Of a stretch of DNA of 64,000 nt, positions 38,615 through 51,299 are shown piece by piece (the first letter of the stretch is position 1; every line of letters begins with the position of its first letter). A model generated the notes under the pieces. It searched no databases. It was not told the origin of the DNA and saw only the letters and a list, made by a program, of their open reading frames with translations. A program made the translations under genes and the position numbers. Origin of the DNA: Endomychus coccineus (lineage: Eukaryota; Arthropoda; Insecta; Coleoptera; Endomychidae); NCBI GenBank assembly GCA_958510875.1, contig OY294067.1:281809242-281873241 (forward strand). Reading direction: 5' to 3'.

Positions 38615-39703
38615 CGATCTACTCTTCAAGCAATCAATCAAAACGAGGGCGGTCAAGCCCGGAACACTTAAACCGCTTGATTGGGTCCATTGTGCGCCAT
38701 TTGATACGAGAATCAGTACAGCAGGCCTAAGGCAGTGCCGAAGGCTAAATATTGGCATGGACTGCTGATATATCTTCTGGCTTCAAGCGGGCATATGAGT
38801 GCTGCCGAGGTGTTGTAACCTAAGAGGAGCCAGTGCTGGACATTCTGCTAGGATGTGAGAGGCAGTTTAATCCGCATCTTCACATCTACTACAAGCTGGG
38901 TCTTCAACAATGCCCATTGTAGCTAGATGTTTATTCAGAAGTGTCCTGTGAGGAGTCTTGTCACCAGTTTTAGGCCTCTCCTGCTCATAGAGAGTGGGGT
39001 TTTAGAGAGTTCAGGTGAGAACTCCCTAATATGCAGCTTTGCCTCATGCGGGGGGCACCAAGCCAAATCGAGAGCCACTGTCTATCCAGTGGCTCCTTGA
39101 CAGCGTGGAGTCAGGTGGTCGATGGAATTCCGATCGTTGATTCGGGGCCAGGGGCGCTCAAGGGACCCAGTTTGGCCAATTCATCGGTCACTTCATTTCC
39201 CTTCACGCCAGAGTGGGCGGGTACTCACACTAGCTGGAATTGGTTCCTTCTGGCTAATTCAGACAGAGTTTCCCTGCACTCCAAGACAAGCCTAGAAGTC
39301 ACCCTGTAGGTGCGAAGTGCGCCCAGGGCCGCTCTGCTGTCAGTGCAGATGTAAATCCGCCTACTTCGGTAGAAAACGGTTGCGTGGGCACTTAGAGGAA
39401 CTGAAATCTCCCTTCTGGGGTCTACACGAGTAGATTCCGGCTCCGCTAGAGTCGCCAGTCTTAGACCCGTCCGTGAACCACACGAGTTCCCCTGGGGGAA
39501 GCGGCGTTTTTCCAGTCCGTCAAGAGGACGTTTGGTGTCAGTTGGAGGATCGGGCAGTTCTTGGCTGACCCCCAATCCCAAATTTTGCCATGATTGCGAG
39601 GCACAGACCCACTGGCCCAGGTAAGCCAGACGATACGCCGTACCCGCGGTCTCTGTTTTGATATGGTGTAACTTAAATTGTTGTGCATAGCTACACCCCC
39701 GTC
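38615..39703 (-). mobile_element. 5'-truncated R1-clade-like retroelement with target duplication
   Basis: A GC-rich insert of about 1.1 kb in AT-rich DNA. It is flanked by direct repeats of about 23-26 bp (taaaataac, a T run, gtttgac) at 38592-38614 and 39704-39729, with the T run differing by two bases. Minus-strand coding pieces: RNase H with ICTDSRAALGAL (about 39350) and a readable VPAHSGVKGNEVTDELA block (about 39220-39170). After that comes the degraded C-terminal cysteine region. The insert lacks the RT palm, as expected for a 5'-truncated integration. A piece of the same 3' end lies at 49810-49990. Confidence 0.8.
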
Positions 39704-39889
39704 TAAAATAACTTTTTTTTTTGTTTGACCCTCTGTGATACCTTAAATAAAATATATAAAACAGTCAACATCCATCAAATCGTTTTTATAATAATTCAAA
39801 TTTTCCTCACAGAAGTACAATTTTGTACAATTTTTTTGAGGAGTAGGCCAAATGTGAACATGTATATTAATAATAAACAAATCATAAAA

Positions 39890-40130
39890 TTAGCTGCTCA
39901 AATTGTCTACCGTTGGTAGCTTGGCAATAGCTTAAACAATTGTCCAACACATATTGAGGTATTCCATCAATCTCTGTGCTACTTCTATAAAGTAGCTCCA
40001 CCAAGTTGTGTTTGGTCTATTATTGTAAACTTTTCTTCTCAAACAACCCCCTGAAAAAGTCCAAAGTCGGGAGACCTAACTGGCCATTCACTTACTCGTC
40101 CTCTTACGCCTAACGTTACGTTTTATGGCT
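39890..40130 (-). pseudogene. Probable mariner/Tc1-type transposase C-terminal relic
   Basis: The minus strand near 40080 reads SKWPVRSPDFG, a degraded WPPRSPDL block. It is followed over shifting frames by residues like those downstream of that block in mariner-type transposases, to about 39900. Sequence on to 40620 may be more of the element but could not be read. Short and decayed. Confidence 0.4.
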
Positions 40131-41739
40131 CTTTGTTCAATGTGAGAAAGTAATTCTTCTAATTTTTGTTCCTCGCTATGGATATGCTATTCGATCAATT
40201 TGGTATTTAAAATGGTATAAGGTTCATTTTGTGGAGAATTTTGCTAAACTTCTCAAACTCATGCTATTGAATCTTGAAGCAATGACATTATGACTTATTG
40301 AAATTTCGTTAGTTCATGAAGGTTTCTTTTAAATGAGAATTATCCACAAATAATGCTTCGGGACTAGTTGCCCAAAAAGATGGTAATGTCGGCGACGTGA
40401 ATTTTAGAAGAGCATCCGATTTTTGGCACAGATTTCGAAGAAGGGGACGTATAATGTTCAAATAAGTCATGTATTTAATTTTTTGGGCAAGGAAGAACAT
40501 CATCTTAATTATGATAACGTTTTCAACTAATGTGTTTATAGTTAGATAAGAAAAAAAGGGTTGTCTTAGTTGAATACTATACAACAGCTGCTTTCCGTGC
40601 CATTTTCAAATGATACGTATTTTTCTATTTTGTGATCCGTTCCTTCATTTCATTTGAGGAGTCGCATGCTATTTCCCATATAAGTCAAGTGATTGATAAG
40701 AAAATAGTTTGAGTTAGAAAGCCATTTCCAAAAAATAGTTGTATGGCTCTATTATGTTTACACAATTAGTAACTGACCGAGAAGACTAAATAAAAGTCGA
40801 TTTGGTAGAACAATATGGTTTGTTGTATCAGGCTATGATAGCATTTCACCAAAACTACCTTATTACATTTGTTTCTATTATTCAATTATAAATAATTATT
40901 TTGACTTCTTAGCAAGTATTCTCGAAATATGCAAGTTCTAAAAAACAACACTTCGTTAAAAGTTTCATCGTTTATTGTTTGAGTTTTCTTACATTTAGAA
41001 GTTTTTAAATAACAATGTACCTACCTCATTATAAAGTATTTTAATAAAACATATTGGGTTTTCAAACATCTGCAGGCATCATTTAATTGAAATTAAGTTT
41101 TGTCTTATTTCTATTTGCATGTACGTTAACGAAAAATATTTTCATGCTGCTACAATTTAATATAGCCCTTAGGTATTCTAAAACTTATTATTATTGTGAA
41201 ATATTAAGATTCTGTTGATATATGATCAAATAATTGCTGGCAATTAATGGGCTTGATGATAAACGCGATGGATGAGTAGAAAGAGTAGAAACACGAGAGT
41301 GAGTAATCACCAACATTGATTAACCTAGAAATCAAGTAGGTAAACACTTTTTTACTGTTATCACATTACCAATGCCATCGATAATTCATTCACAGTAGGT
41401 TTGTATTCTTGTAAAATACATCTGTTGACAAATAATCGCATGCTAGTTTTATTAGAGAATCAAGAATCGGATCAATTTGATGGATGTTAGCCTTACGAAG
41501 GCAGTGACCAGACCACGTATTTGATGTAGATTGCAGAACTTTTTTTTTATTTTCTGTCTAAAGTTCTTTGGACATCACCAGTCTCACTAAAGAGTTTGGT
41601 CGAACGGGCTCGCAGTTAATCAAAATGTCATCAGAAAATAAATTCGCAAATATATTCAACAGTCTGCTAAGAGTTATTGTTATTATCAAATACTATCAAA
41701 TAATTATTATCAGAGTAATCGTAACAAAAAGAAGATAGG
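40131..41739. other. No recognisable genes
   Basis: AT-rich; I see only the possible transposase remainder at its left edge. Confidence 0.35.
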
Positions 41740-42290
41740 GGAATTCGTAAAACACCTTCTCCAAAGGAATGGAGGAGCTCAAGAGACTCCCCCTAACAGG
41801 TTTCATTCCTTTGGAGAAAGTATTTCTGCGAATTCCCTGGAGACGACGATAGTACCAGGATGTCCTGATCCTCAGGTACGCCGTAGTTCAAATTCGGCAC
41901 CAGAATCGTGATCAGCGACCCCAAAAACCCCCCGAGTGATGAATTTGGTTGTATTTCAGATCATATTAAAAATCAATCCATGAAGATGACCTAAATAATC
42001 AGGGTACCCTGAGAACCAGGTGACTATTGAAGAAAGTCTTGGTCACAACCGGCAACCACAAGAAAACCTCCCCACTAAGTTTCACTTCATTGCAAAAGAG
42101 ATTTTTCCGAATTCCCTGGAGATGACGATATTACCCGGATGTACTGAGCCCCAGGTGCGTTGTAATTGAAATCTGGCACCGGCTGAAATATCAGCGACCC
42201 CAAAAACCTCCGAGTGAGAAATTTTGGCTATATTTGGACATGTTTTCAACATTTTTAATATTATCTCCTGAAAGTGCATTCAAAGAGATG
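41740..42290. repeat. Two copies of a GC-richer repeat with a cagcgaccccaaaaacc block
   Basis: Two direct copies, about 41790-41960 and 42075-42250, share gaattccctggaga, a middle ggcacc segment and atcagcgaccccaaaaacc. A closely related block is repeated in element D (12.9-13.4 kb), so this may be a remnant of a relative of that element. A small hairpin around 41760-41815 (ctccaaaggaatg / cattcctttggag) is also present. Confidence 0.65.
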
Positions 42291-42449
42291 CATTTTCTTC
42301 CTCTGTAGAAATGCTAAAATGCACATTAGAAAAAAAGAAAATGGTAATCACTTCGTGAAACGATTAAAAAAAAAATTATCAAAATCGGTTTATCCGTTTT
42401 TTTTTTACTTTAGCCTTTTTTGTGCTTTATTTCCTCACCTAAAGGTTTA

Positions 42450-42859
42450 GTTCGTTATCACTATTATTAAGGGGGGACCATTGAGGTTCCTTAAATGCCT
42501 AGGCCGAAGTCCTTTGCACCCCGTGCCACATATCACCTAGTAGAGCGGTTACCACTTTCGAGTGTTCACTCACCTTCCAAAGGGCGGTTCCCTCTCGAGC
42601 GTTCACTCGGCTACCAGAGAGCGGTTCCCACTGGAGAGTGTTCACTAGCTCCCCAGGTGACCGAGCCTTAAAGAGGTCGTCGTGATGTGTATTTTATTTA
42701 CCGTCGGCCTATTATCGTCGCCAGGAGCCAAGCTCACCTGAAAAAATTTGCCGAATCCTGACTATTTCCAAGTACAGGTAGGGATCTTTAACGTGCGGTG
42801 ACATGGTAGAGCTTCACGGGACCATCCGAAGGATATGTGAAAATAAGGGATAGAGCACA
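42450..42859. repeat. GC-rich repeat with three ~37-bp units
   Basis: Around 42540-42660 the motif agcggtt...gagtgttcact recurs three times at about 37-50 bp spacing. Downstream is ggatctttaacgtgcggtg with ccatccgaagga, a phrase I associate with dispersed invertebrate repeats, though I cannot name the family. Confidence 0.45.
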
Positions 42860-44800
42860 ATCAGCTATGAATAATAAAAAAAATTGGTTGGATGCAAACA
42901 ATTTGAAATTGAACAATTCCAACACTAAATTTATAGTATTCTCGTCAACTAAAGCAGGACCATCTTGGAACCCTTAAAAACAGAAAACTTCTCAGAAGTA
43001 ATTGATCAAACAGATTCTATAATAAAGTATTTGGGGATATTTTTTGACAAATATCTTAAATGGGGAAACCATATCGATTTTCTATCAAAAAAAGCAAAAA
43101 AAAACTCGTTTATAGATTTTATTCTCTTAGGAGCATACTAAATAAGGAAAATCTATTGACTATTTATAACAGTCTGTTTGTTCAATCTTATTTTACGGTG
43201 TGAATGTTTGGGGCTCTGCATATAATTACTCCTTGAAATCATTACAAATTATACAAAATTATGCCTATATCTATGGTTTCGGCGTTTACGTAGTGTAAAT
43301 TCATAATACTTCGGAAGTTGGAGAATGAAACTCAAATTTTACACAAAACTTTTAACATTTAATTTAAAAATGCTGACAAATTGTTTCACCACACTGTGGC
43401 ATTTTCAAAGCAAGGAGTACGTAATCGTTTGCTTTACAGGCAGTAACCGTCAAATAAAATCCTTAAACTTTTTAGATCTGACCATTTCACATACAAATAA
43501 TTACTTTTCTTTCGCTATTTATCACAAACCCACCCACACAGAAACCACAATACACAACACTTCTTTACATCCACAATCACACAAGTTAGCAGCATATAAT
43601 TGTATGATACATAGATTAATTGATGTCCCATTAAATAAAGATAATTTCCATTTGGAATTAAACAGAATGATAGATATTGCCAAAAATAACGGTTATAATG
43701 TCAAGATAATTAATAAAATACTCCAAAATAAACTCAATAAAAGAGCCTTAAACCTAATTTATCCGCAGATTAATAATAATACAACATCAAATTCCACATG
43801 TCTGACATAATCACTAAAAATATCTCAATTCCTTAAAAAACAGAATAAAAACGTCTTTAAAACAACGAATAACCTATGCTCGTATATTAATAACTCGAAA
43901 TCTAAAAAAGATAAACTAAAGAAATCTGGAGTTTACAGACTGAGATGATTGTAGTGCTTTGTACATAGGACAAACTGGACGCAGTTTCAGCGTAAGGTTC
44001 AACGAACATTTGAGAAGTTACAGGCTCAAAAAAGAGGACTCTAATTACGCAAATCACCTGTTAGAACCTCACCACAATTTCACCCTTAATCCCGATATTC
44101 TACATATTCAGAAAAAAGGACATGAACTTAATATACTAGAATCCATAGAAATATTGAAACACTCAAAACACAATAATAATGCAATATAAATGATCAAATC
44201 GATACATATAATCCAACGCTTGTTAACAATTTTGTAAACACACTCCCACCATTATCCACCCCCATCCCTCAATTTGTACCACATTCTGATCCCTGATATT
44301 TAAGGACATACTTTTAGATTTAGCTTTAGTTGATAACTTCTTGCTTTGAAAATGCCACAGTGTGGTGAAACAATTTGTCAGTATTTTTAAAATGTTAAAA
44401 GTTTTGTGTAAAATTTGAGTTTTATTCTCCAACTTCCGAAGCACAATTTTGCCATTAGAATAATTTTTTCGATTCTCGCAAGGACAAGCATTAAACCTAT
44501 ATTTATACAACAATAATTACTAAATATCAAAAGTCTATATATGTTCTCAGTAATCCAGTCAATACATAAACAAAATAATACTGCAAAAGTGAATCATCAC
44601 TACACAACTAGAGCCATACACAATAAGGAACATAAATACCAAAAATTTAATAAAACGACTTTATCGGTGTAAGATTGTACAATTCACTACCTGTCAAATT
44701 GAAGAGCGCTACTAAAACACAATTTAAAATTGATACTAAATTGTACATTGTACAAAATTACAATTTGTTAAGCTCATTACTCAAAAAAACCCGATATCAT
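42860..44800 (+). pseudogene. Non-LTR reverse transcriptase relic split by a Penelope insertion
   Basis: The part before the insertion (42860-43265) reads KTKFI-like text, then IIKYLGIFFDKYLKWGNHI and YGVNVWGSAYN-like thumb blocks with frameshifts. The part after it (44454-44800) continues the same protein end (HHYTTRAIHNK and a LYNSLP-like block). The catalytic palm is missing. The split is caused by the Penelope-like insert at 43266-44441. Confidence 0.65.
43266..44441 (+). mobile_element. Penelope-like element fragment with inverted flanking repeats
   Basis: The insert is flanked by an imperfect 12-bp direct repeat (43254-43265 and 44442-44453; 10 of 12 match). Its ends carry inverted copies (about 43308-43418 and 44336-44446) holding cttcggaagttggag. 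Inside, 43440-43740 encodes the C-terminal RT region (LNFLDLTISHTNNYFSFAIY, KPTHTETTIH, HKLAAYNCMIHRL). 43950-44189 encodes the GIY-YIG endonuclease (LYIGQTGRSFSVRFNEHLR). Stops between them show it is dead. Only the 3' part of the polyprotein is present. Confidence 0.8.
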
Positions 44801-44982
44801 TCCACCATATTTTGTATTCTATATTTCATCTTTAATCTTTCAACCTAATTTTTTTTTTACATAATATGTACACTTACTACGATTGGAAACAAGACTATCC
44901 AAAAGGTTTTAGTATAGAAACAAATGCTGGTACAGCACGAGCTGTAAATGTAATTTGAAAATAATTTGAAATTGAAATGTCA

Positions 44983-45055
44983 GCCGTCACGCGGGTACGA
45001 AACCGGGTCCCCTGAGTAAGTGTTACCGTACTTACCATTACACTACCGTAGGTGG
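44983..45055 (-). repeat. tRNA-derived, SINE-like sequence
   Basis: Reversed, this reads with an A-box-like tagtgtaatggtaagtac and a B-box-like ggtttcgtaccc at tRNA spacing. No good anticodon arm or acceptor stem can be formed. Probably a tRNA-derived repeat head or a degenerate tRNA. Confidence 0.3.
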
Positions 45056-45060
45056 TTTAC

Positions 45061-45960
45061 TTCGTTAACTATCACTAAATTTATTTAATAAACGTCGATT
45101 GCAATTTCCAACTCCTTAAGTTTATTGTCAAACCTATTTTTTTAATGTTATAATGGAATATCACAAAGTAACAGACAACTCAATTCAAGATTCAAAACAA
45201 TATAAACACAACGTTTTGGTTGATGGTTGTTACAACACAAATATAGACTTGTTTGGGTAATACAATCTGGCAAATACCCAGTTTGGAATAATGAATTAAT
45301 TAATTTTCTAGTTCCTTGAATACTTAATGACAGCAAGAGTTATTGATTAGCAAATTTATGTTGAATTGTTTTTTTCTTTCAAACTGAAACTCTGAGGTAA
45401 ACATCGTAGCAGAATCAATCTCAACTTTCTAGCAGACGTTCTCAATTGAAAGAAGAAAGCTCCAAAACTTTTATGTGTGACTAAATTTGATGTTGCGTGT
45501 ATTATGTTGACCGTCCACAAACGATATTTCTTGTCGAATTGAATATTGAACACGAAAACTTTAAAACGACAGTTTGTGAACCTTATTCGAACAATTCCAA
45601 AATTAACTACTCAAATAACAACCCCGTAAACATAAATTTCTATTGGATTCCGATCGAAAGTTTAAAGAGCATGATAAAAACGAAGTTTACGTAGAAGTTA
45701 TATCTATCTCCTATCCGTTTTGAATGCAAAGTGTCTCGTCAGTAGCAACTAATAAAAACGTGAATCGTATTACGTATAATGTAATAGTTGAATTTAAAAT
45801 ATAACTTAACACTGCATGGATTTTATTTTTTGATAATAAAATTCAAAGTTACGAAAAATATGTTTTTATTGACGGGAAATAAGTTGAAGTAATGTAGATT
45901 TAATTTTGACACTTATTTTTCCAAAAAAGTTTATGAAGTATGTGGAACATTATGAAGTAA
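45061..45960. other. No recognisable genes
   Basis: AT-rich; short frames at 45356 (minus) and 45497 (plus) overlap and have no motif. Confidence 0.4.
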
Positions 45961-46775
45961 GAAAAGAAAGAAAGAAAGAAAGTTTATTGACCACATTGCT
46001 GGATTCACATTTGGCATAAAAGGCAGTCAATACAATGTAAATATAAGATAAATATATATAAAAAATTAATTTAAAAAAATTACAACGTTACATATATAAT
46101 ACATAAAAATTTAAATAAACAAGATATATACTAGACTAGCAAATCACTCCACTCCTCAAAATTCGAAAATTCATTGATAGAGTAAAAACAATGAGCAGTG
46201 AGAAACATTTTAAGTTTGCTCAAGTATTTTCTGTGCTGCAGGTTTCTGAGACTGAGCGGAATTTTAGTAAAGAGTTGGACCTGCCAGGAATTTTTCCGAG
46301 AGACCGTCAGGTTAAGTTCAAGGGGTCGCAGATTTTGTCCCAAACGAGTGGGATAATGATGAAACGAATAAGTTGATATTCTTATGAATGTACAGAACAT
46401 GATGTAAAATAAACAGGTGAACAAGTGTCAGTATTTCAAATTTGACAAAAAAAGGTCTACATGAATCCTTACTATTAATGCTAGCTATTATCCTAATTGC
46501 TTTTTTTTTGAAGAATTAGAATTTTGTATGCATATACAGAGTTTCCCCTAGATAAGTAATATAGGACTGGAATAATGCATGATATGCATTTAAAAGGCAG
46601 TCATGTGAAAGAATTGTTTTAAGTCATCGAAGAAGGAATAATTGCGCAGAGAGTTTTTTTGATAAGGTGCTAATGTGGAACTTCCAATTTAACCCAGGAT
46701 CGAGATGGAATCCTAAAAGTCGTACAGGCTCGTCAGTTTGATGTATTGGATTTGCCAATTCATTCGGTATAAAAC
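45961..46775 (-). pseudogene. 3' end of a non-LTR retroelement (CR1/jockey-like)
   Basis: The minus strand near 46700 reads an LGFHLDPGLNWKF-like thumb block. 46424-46131 gives HHYPTRLGQNLRPLELNL and IPLSLRNL...FLTAHCFYSINEF, the usual end of these polyproteins. The 3' terminus is a short gaaa repeat at 45961-45983 (tttc on the element strand), as in many non-LTR elements. 5' truncated and frameshifted. Confidence 0.6.
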
Positions 46776-46789
46776 CGCATAAAATTTAT

Positions 46790-47710
46790 ATTTTGATGAC
46801 TATATTTTTCACTCTTTACTCTCTTGGAGAGCGATATACGGAGTTTCCTGCAATAGAACCGCTGCTGTGCTTCGAGACATTCTTGGATCACAGATTTCGC
46901 TGCGGCATGAGAGATGCAACAAGTTGGCTCTGGTCCAATTAGATGTTGTTCCGTTCCCGCTTTGATGATGGCGATGGCAGTTTCAGTCCCTTCGTTGTCT
47001 AGTTTTCCCAGATGCTCATCCGAGGGTAACTTTTGGGGCTCTTTTACTAATTTCGTTAGCTCCTTTACACAATCAATCACACATTCTGAGGTGATTGTGT
47101 ACGACTCCAGTGCCTTGAGCAATGCTAGGTTGCTTGCTATGATTGTGATTTTCATAGGTTTACTTCCTCATAATTCGAGCACATGTTGTAATTGCCAGTA
47201 TTTTTGCCTGGAATTATGTCGTGAGTTTCCCTGGGTTCAAAGAAATTCTTTCCCCTTGCTCCTTCTTCTCTACTGTTCCAGCACTTACTTTTTTCAGTCT
47301 TGGTGCCTTCCGTGATCGATACGGAATCCCATGATTTAATAAGAGGATGGTCCCCAGCGTCCCCACCCCCCGTTCAACGTATGAATCTTGAACGGTACGG
47401 AAGTTCTGGGAACTTTGACCTTGTCGAATATCATCCCCCATGCTCCAGATTATCCGAAAATGCTTCGGCTTTTTTGGTCGGCCTTTCCTTGTCCTCTTAT
47501 GACGGCGAGGTGCAGTGGCTCTAACCCCAACAGCCGTTCAGTCGCGGCCGTTGGGGTAGGCGTTGCGCCCGTCATTCCCAAGCACGTCAGCCTCTGAACT
47601 CTGTTCAGAAATTGCGGGAACGCTTTTGTTTTTGGCCACCACGCGATTACAGCGTATGTTACAATGGGCCTCACTATGGTGGTAAACACCCAAATTTTAC
47701 ATTTAACAGA
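46790..47710 (-). pseudogene. R1-type non-LTR retroelement fragment (RT end and RNase H)
   Basis: 47689-47450 gives the thumb block FTTIVRPIVTYAVIAWWP and CLGMTGATPTPTAATERLLG, typical of R1-clade elements. 47155-46760 gives RNase H pieces ending in HLIGPEPTC.ISHAAAKSVI. Frameshifts lie between. The fragment is closely similar in layout to the 17.9-20.4 kb element and probably belongs to the same family. Confidence 0.75.
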
Positions 47711-47713
47711 TCT

Positions 47714-48106
47714 TCACACTATTCTGGCAAATGGTCCAGACGAACATCTTGGTGTGTAGTCTTTGTTATGGACCTTTTTTTTAAGTTGATAAGTCATTTC
47801 TATATCATTATTCGATGATATTCCTACACCTTTCTTCTTCATAGGGTTTCCGCTAATACACAATGCATCAGCTAGTTCGATTCTGAAATATAGGAGAGCC
47901 GACGGCTCTTTTCCAGCTCTTCTAAACAACAACCAGCTATTTACGTTGCACATGACCAAGAAAAAAATGCGCAAGTACCATTTCTTGGACCTGATTGTTA
48001 TACTATAGAACACTAACATTGCAATATAATTCAGTGTGGTGACCTTTGCAGTTTCAATAATGGGGTTTCCAATCTTGTTCAAAATGGTTTTTGTGAACAT
48101 CTGCAC
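47714..48106 (-). pseudogene. piggyBac-type transposase C-terminal fragment
   Basis: The frame contains LVFYSITIRSKKWYLRIFF followed by NSWLLFRRAG and a LLYFRIELADAL block. This is the C-terminal signature of the piggyBac (DDE_Tnp_1_7) family, after the last catalytic Asp. Upstream sequence to about 48640 has a degraded VELANLSR block that may belong to the same gene. Catalytic Asp residues and TTAA ends were not found. A relic. Confidence 0.65.
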
Positions 48107-48639
48107 CGTTTCTGCAAGACAATTTCCTGTAGTTCCTCTTTGGGTAAGTATTCTAATAAAGTATTAAAATTTAGGATATCAATAATAATACTAGTTTGAA
48201 ATAAAGATGAATGTTCTTATATTCAATGATTTGCGATACGAAATGACAGCCTTATACAAAAACCGTTAAAGATTCTACATTCTTTTTGCTCTTATTCCAT
48301 TCCAATATTATATCCTTCAGTATTAAAACAGTTTTAGCAAGGCGGAGTTTTTCACGTGTATTTCAAAAATAATTTGTGTAATGGTATTATTTTATTAATC
48401 GTAGTTTCCTGAAGTGTTGGTTACTTTTTAAAACAGTTAAGGGGACAAAGATTGTCTTGTACTTATTGCTGTCCTTAAAATTTTTTTTTATGTTAGTGAC
48501 ATGTTCTTCGAGTCTGTGTTTGGTCTACTTAAATTTGCCAGTTCCACTTTAATTTTGGTGGTCTGTAGTAAAAAAAATATATTGAAACAATTCATTACGA
48601 AATACAAACTGCTTAAAACCTCGTTACTCTCCACGGTTT

Positions 48640-49800
48640 GTGCAATGCAATCGTCGTTTTTCAAAACTGGTCATCACACACACGCTTCTTATTTCGCTAG
48701 CAAAAACGACATTTTCCACCTACACACTGCGGTTTTGCGTCGTTTTTGATAGAAGAGACTTGTTCATCGTACAAAACAGCTGAAAAAACTCAAATCGTGG
48801 GCCCTTTTAGGATTGAAAGTCATGTTGTAGCATATCAACATCAACACCAATCCCTTGTCAGTAATATGATAAAAGAGTACAACCACGTGCGGCGGTTGCG
48901 TTAGATTAATACCCTGTCATGAGCTTACTCCCACTTATTGCAACCATCTAATTGATGCTTTATAGACAAGGGTATTAATTTGGAATAATATTCATGCACA
49001 ATTTTGGTACATATCATTAATTCTCTTCTAATGCTATCAAGATGTGTGAAGCTGCTTAGATTTAAAGCTTCATGGAAGGTTACGAATGTGTTGATGGGTA
49101 TAAGTATATATTTTCCAAGAATATTGTTATCGCCATATCTAGGTAAAAAGTAATTATCTACAATGCATTCGGTTTACAGCTCTACCTGCTTCCTGGGTGA
49201 CATTGAATCATATTTCCTCCAAAAATTGGTTTGTTGCTCTTTCAGAAATCGTAGCTGTAAAGAAATAGGAAGTTTGATTTTCTCCGGAAATGATTTCGTA
49301 TCCTTTTTCATTTTTTGGAATGTAAATCGCTTTACTATAGTGAGTCTAAAAGTTATTTGAGAATTTAGATTGAATCTCCGATGGTTATATTTCTTCTACA
49401 TGTTTTAATTTTTAAAGGTTACATAATATGTGGTATAGGGAAAAAGTACATACAATTCTAGAAATGCCATATTTGTATATGACAATTTCATCAATCCTGT
49501 TAGCTTCACACTATTCTAAGAGAACCAATTCTTTGGTTGGTGCTTTTGTACTTGTGCAGCATATTAACAGTGAATTTTGATACACCTGCAGTAGAGTAGT
49601 TGACGGTTTTTCTATATGCAGGTGAGTTTTACCAGTCTTGAATAAATAAACATAACTATTAACTTATGGGGGTACCTTCGGATCAATAGCCTACATAATC
49701 TAACTAACTATACTATTATGTAAATAATTTTGTCACCATAGGTAATTCCACAATCAACACGAATTTTTGAGATCAATATATTGTTGGTGAAATAAACTTT
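48640..49800. other. No recognisable genes
   Basis: AT-rich; possibly further piggyBac-like remains at the left edge, but nothing readable. Confidence 0.35.
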
Positions 49801-49809
49801 AGACAACAC

Positions 49810-49990
49810 TGGCTCAATCAATCAAAGCGGGAGCGGATAAGTCCTGAGAACTTATACCACTTGATTGGGTTCATTGCGCCCCCTTTGAACAAAACTCAGT
49901 TCATCAGGCATAAGACAGCGCCGAAGGCACTAGAATTCTGCTTGGACTGCCTCAGGCGACATGTATGTGCTGCCGTGGTGTCGCTGCTCT
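49810..49990 (-). repeat. 3'-end fragment of the 38.6-kb R1-like family
   Basis: About 180 bp matches 38629-38820: tcaatcaatcaaa, then cttgattgggt, cagcgccgaaggc and ggactgc in the same order. It represents the 3' tail only. Confidence 0.6.
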
Positions 49991-51290
49991 CATCCTGCTA
50001 TATCAGTTTGACTTGAATGAACCAATACCAATGTATCCTTTAGCAAGCATGAAAATCAGTGCTAGGAAGACAGCCGGCATGTTGATCTTTCCATTTCATT
50101 TAAAGTGTTCTCCACTACTGCTGGACAGTACGAAAAACTGTATCATCAACGGTTGAGTGAGATAAGTTGAAGAAACAAATGTCTGAATAAATAAACTGGA
50201 AAATTACTTCCAAAACATGGAAATGTACCAAAACCACTTTTCCAAGAGATGGATCGATTGTAACAAGCATCAGGTCCTTGTTGCCTCCACTCAGGGTATA
50301 AGTTTGTTGAGTTGAAAACAATATAAGAACATCAATCTCCATTTTCAAAAGTCGCAACCATAACCGAAGTCGAGTTTTTTGATGTGTCGAAAATCCTGTA
50401 GACATGCTTTTTGTCCCTCACCTGACTAAAATGGAGTTTTTGGTTGGGACATCAGCAATAGTCATAGCTAGTTCATCGAAATAATGTGTAATGACTTCTA
50501 TACTTCAATCAGACTTGGCAAAAACGTCTGATACATCATACTCGAGGAAAATTGTTACGGAACACTTGCTCCTCCTTGCTTAAGATAAACGGATAGTCAA
50601 AGTTTTCCGTTGATGTCTTTGCTGCGACTATTTTTCTTCCTTCCAAAACATTATGTTTCGAAGCTTCAAGTGAATAGTTTCTTCGGTGAGCAGTATATAA
50701 TTATTTCAAGTACGAATGGGAAAGGTTCTCACAGGATGACAATTCATACTTCACCCACATTATTATTCATGGTCTCTTCTTGAGGGGTCGAGTCAGCTCA
50801 AGTTGACCCCAAAGACCTCTTACTTTCTGGGGATCATCTTTCTTCACCTTAGTCATAGACATCTCTGGGATTATTTTTAGGTCCTCAACTTTGGTATTGA
50901 TGGCTTCGAGATCGCCGCTTTTCATGTCGTTATATAAATAATATATCTACTGGCATTCAAATAATGAAATCATAGGTGATGAAGAATTCGGGCATGGAAA
51001 GCTTTAGAGGAAAAATCACAGCGTTTCGTAAGATCTTTTGAATTTATTTCTCTCACGATATGTAGGAAACATATTTTACAGGATTCCTCACATTGAACTA
51101 CTTATTCCAATATTCGAATAAGGATCCTTCTAAGCTGAGTAAGAAATATTTTATGCCGTTAATGTGTAGCTAATATTTGGGATTTATTATTGACTTTAAT
51201 ATTGGTTCCATTTATCAAATTTATAATAACGTTCTTTTTATAATTTTAGGTATTTCAGAATTGAAATTCTTATATCTTTCTGAATAAGTA
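49991..51290. other. Unassigned region with a small minus-strand frame
   Basis: A 52-codon ATG frame at 50925-50768 (minus) has a coding-like composition (KVKKDDPQKVRGLWGQLEL), and 50405-50115 (minus) is open for 96 codons. Neither is recognised and they are not in one frame. They could be a decayed gene or transposon. Confidence 0.25.
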
Positions 51291-51299
51291 GGTTTGGTG

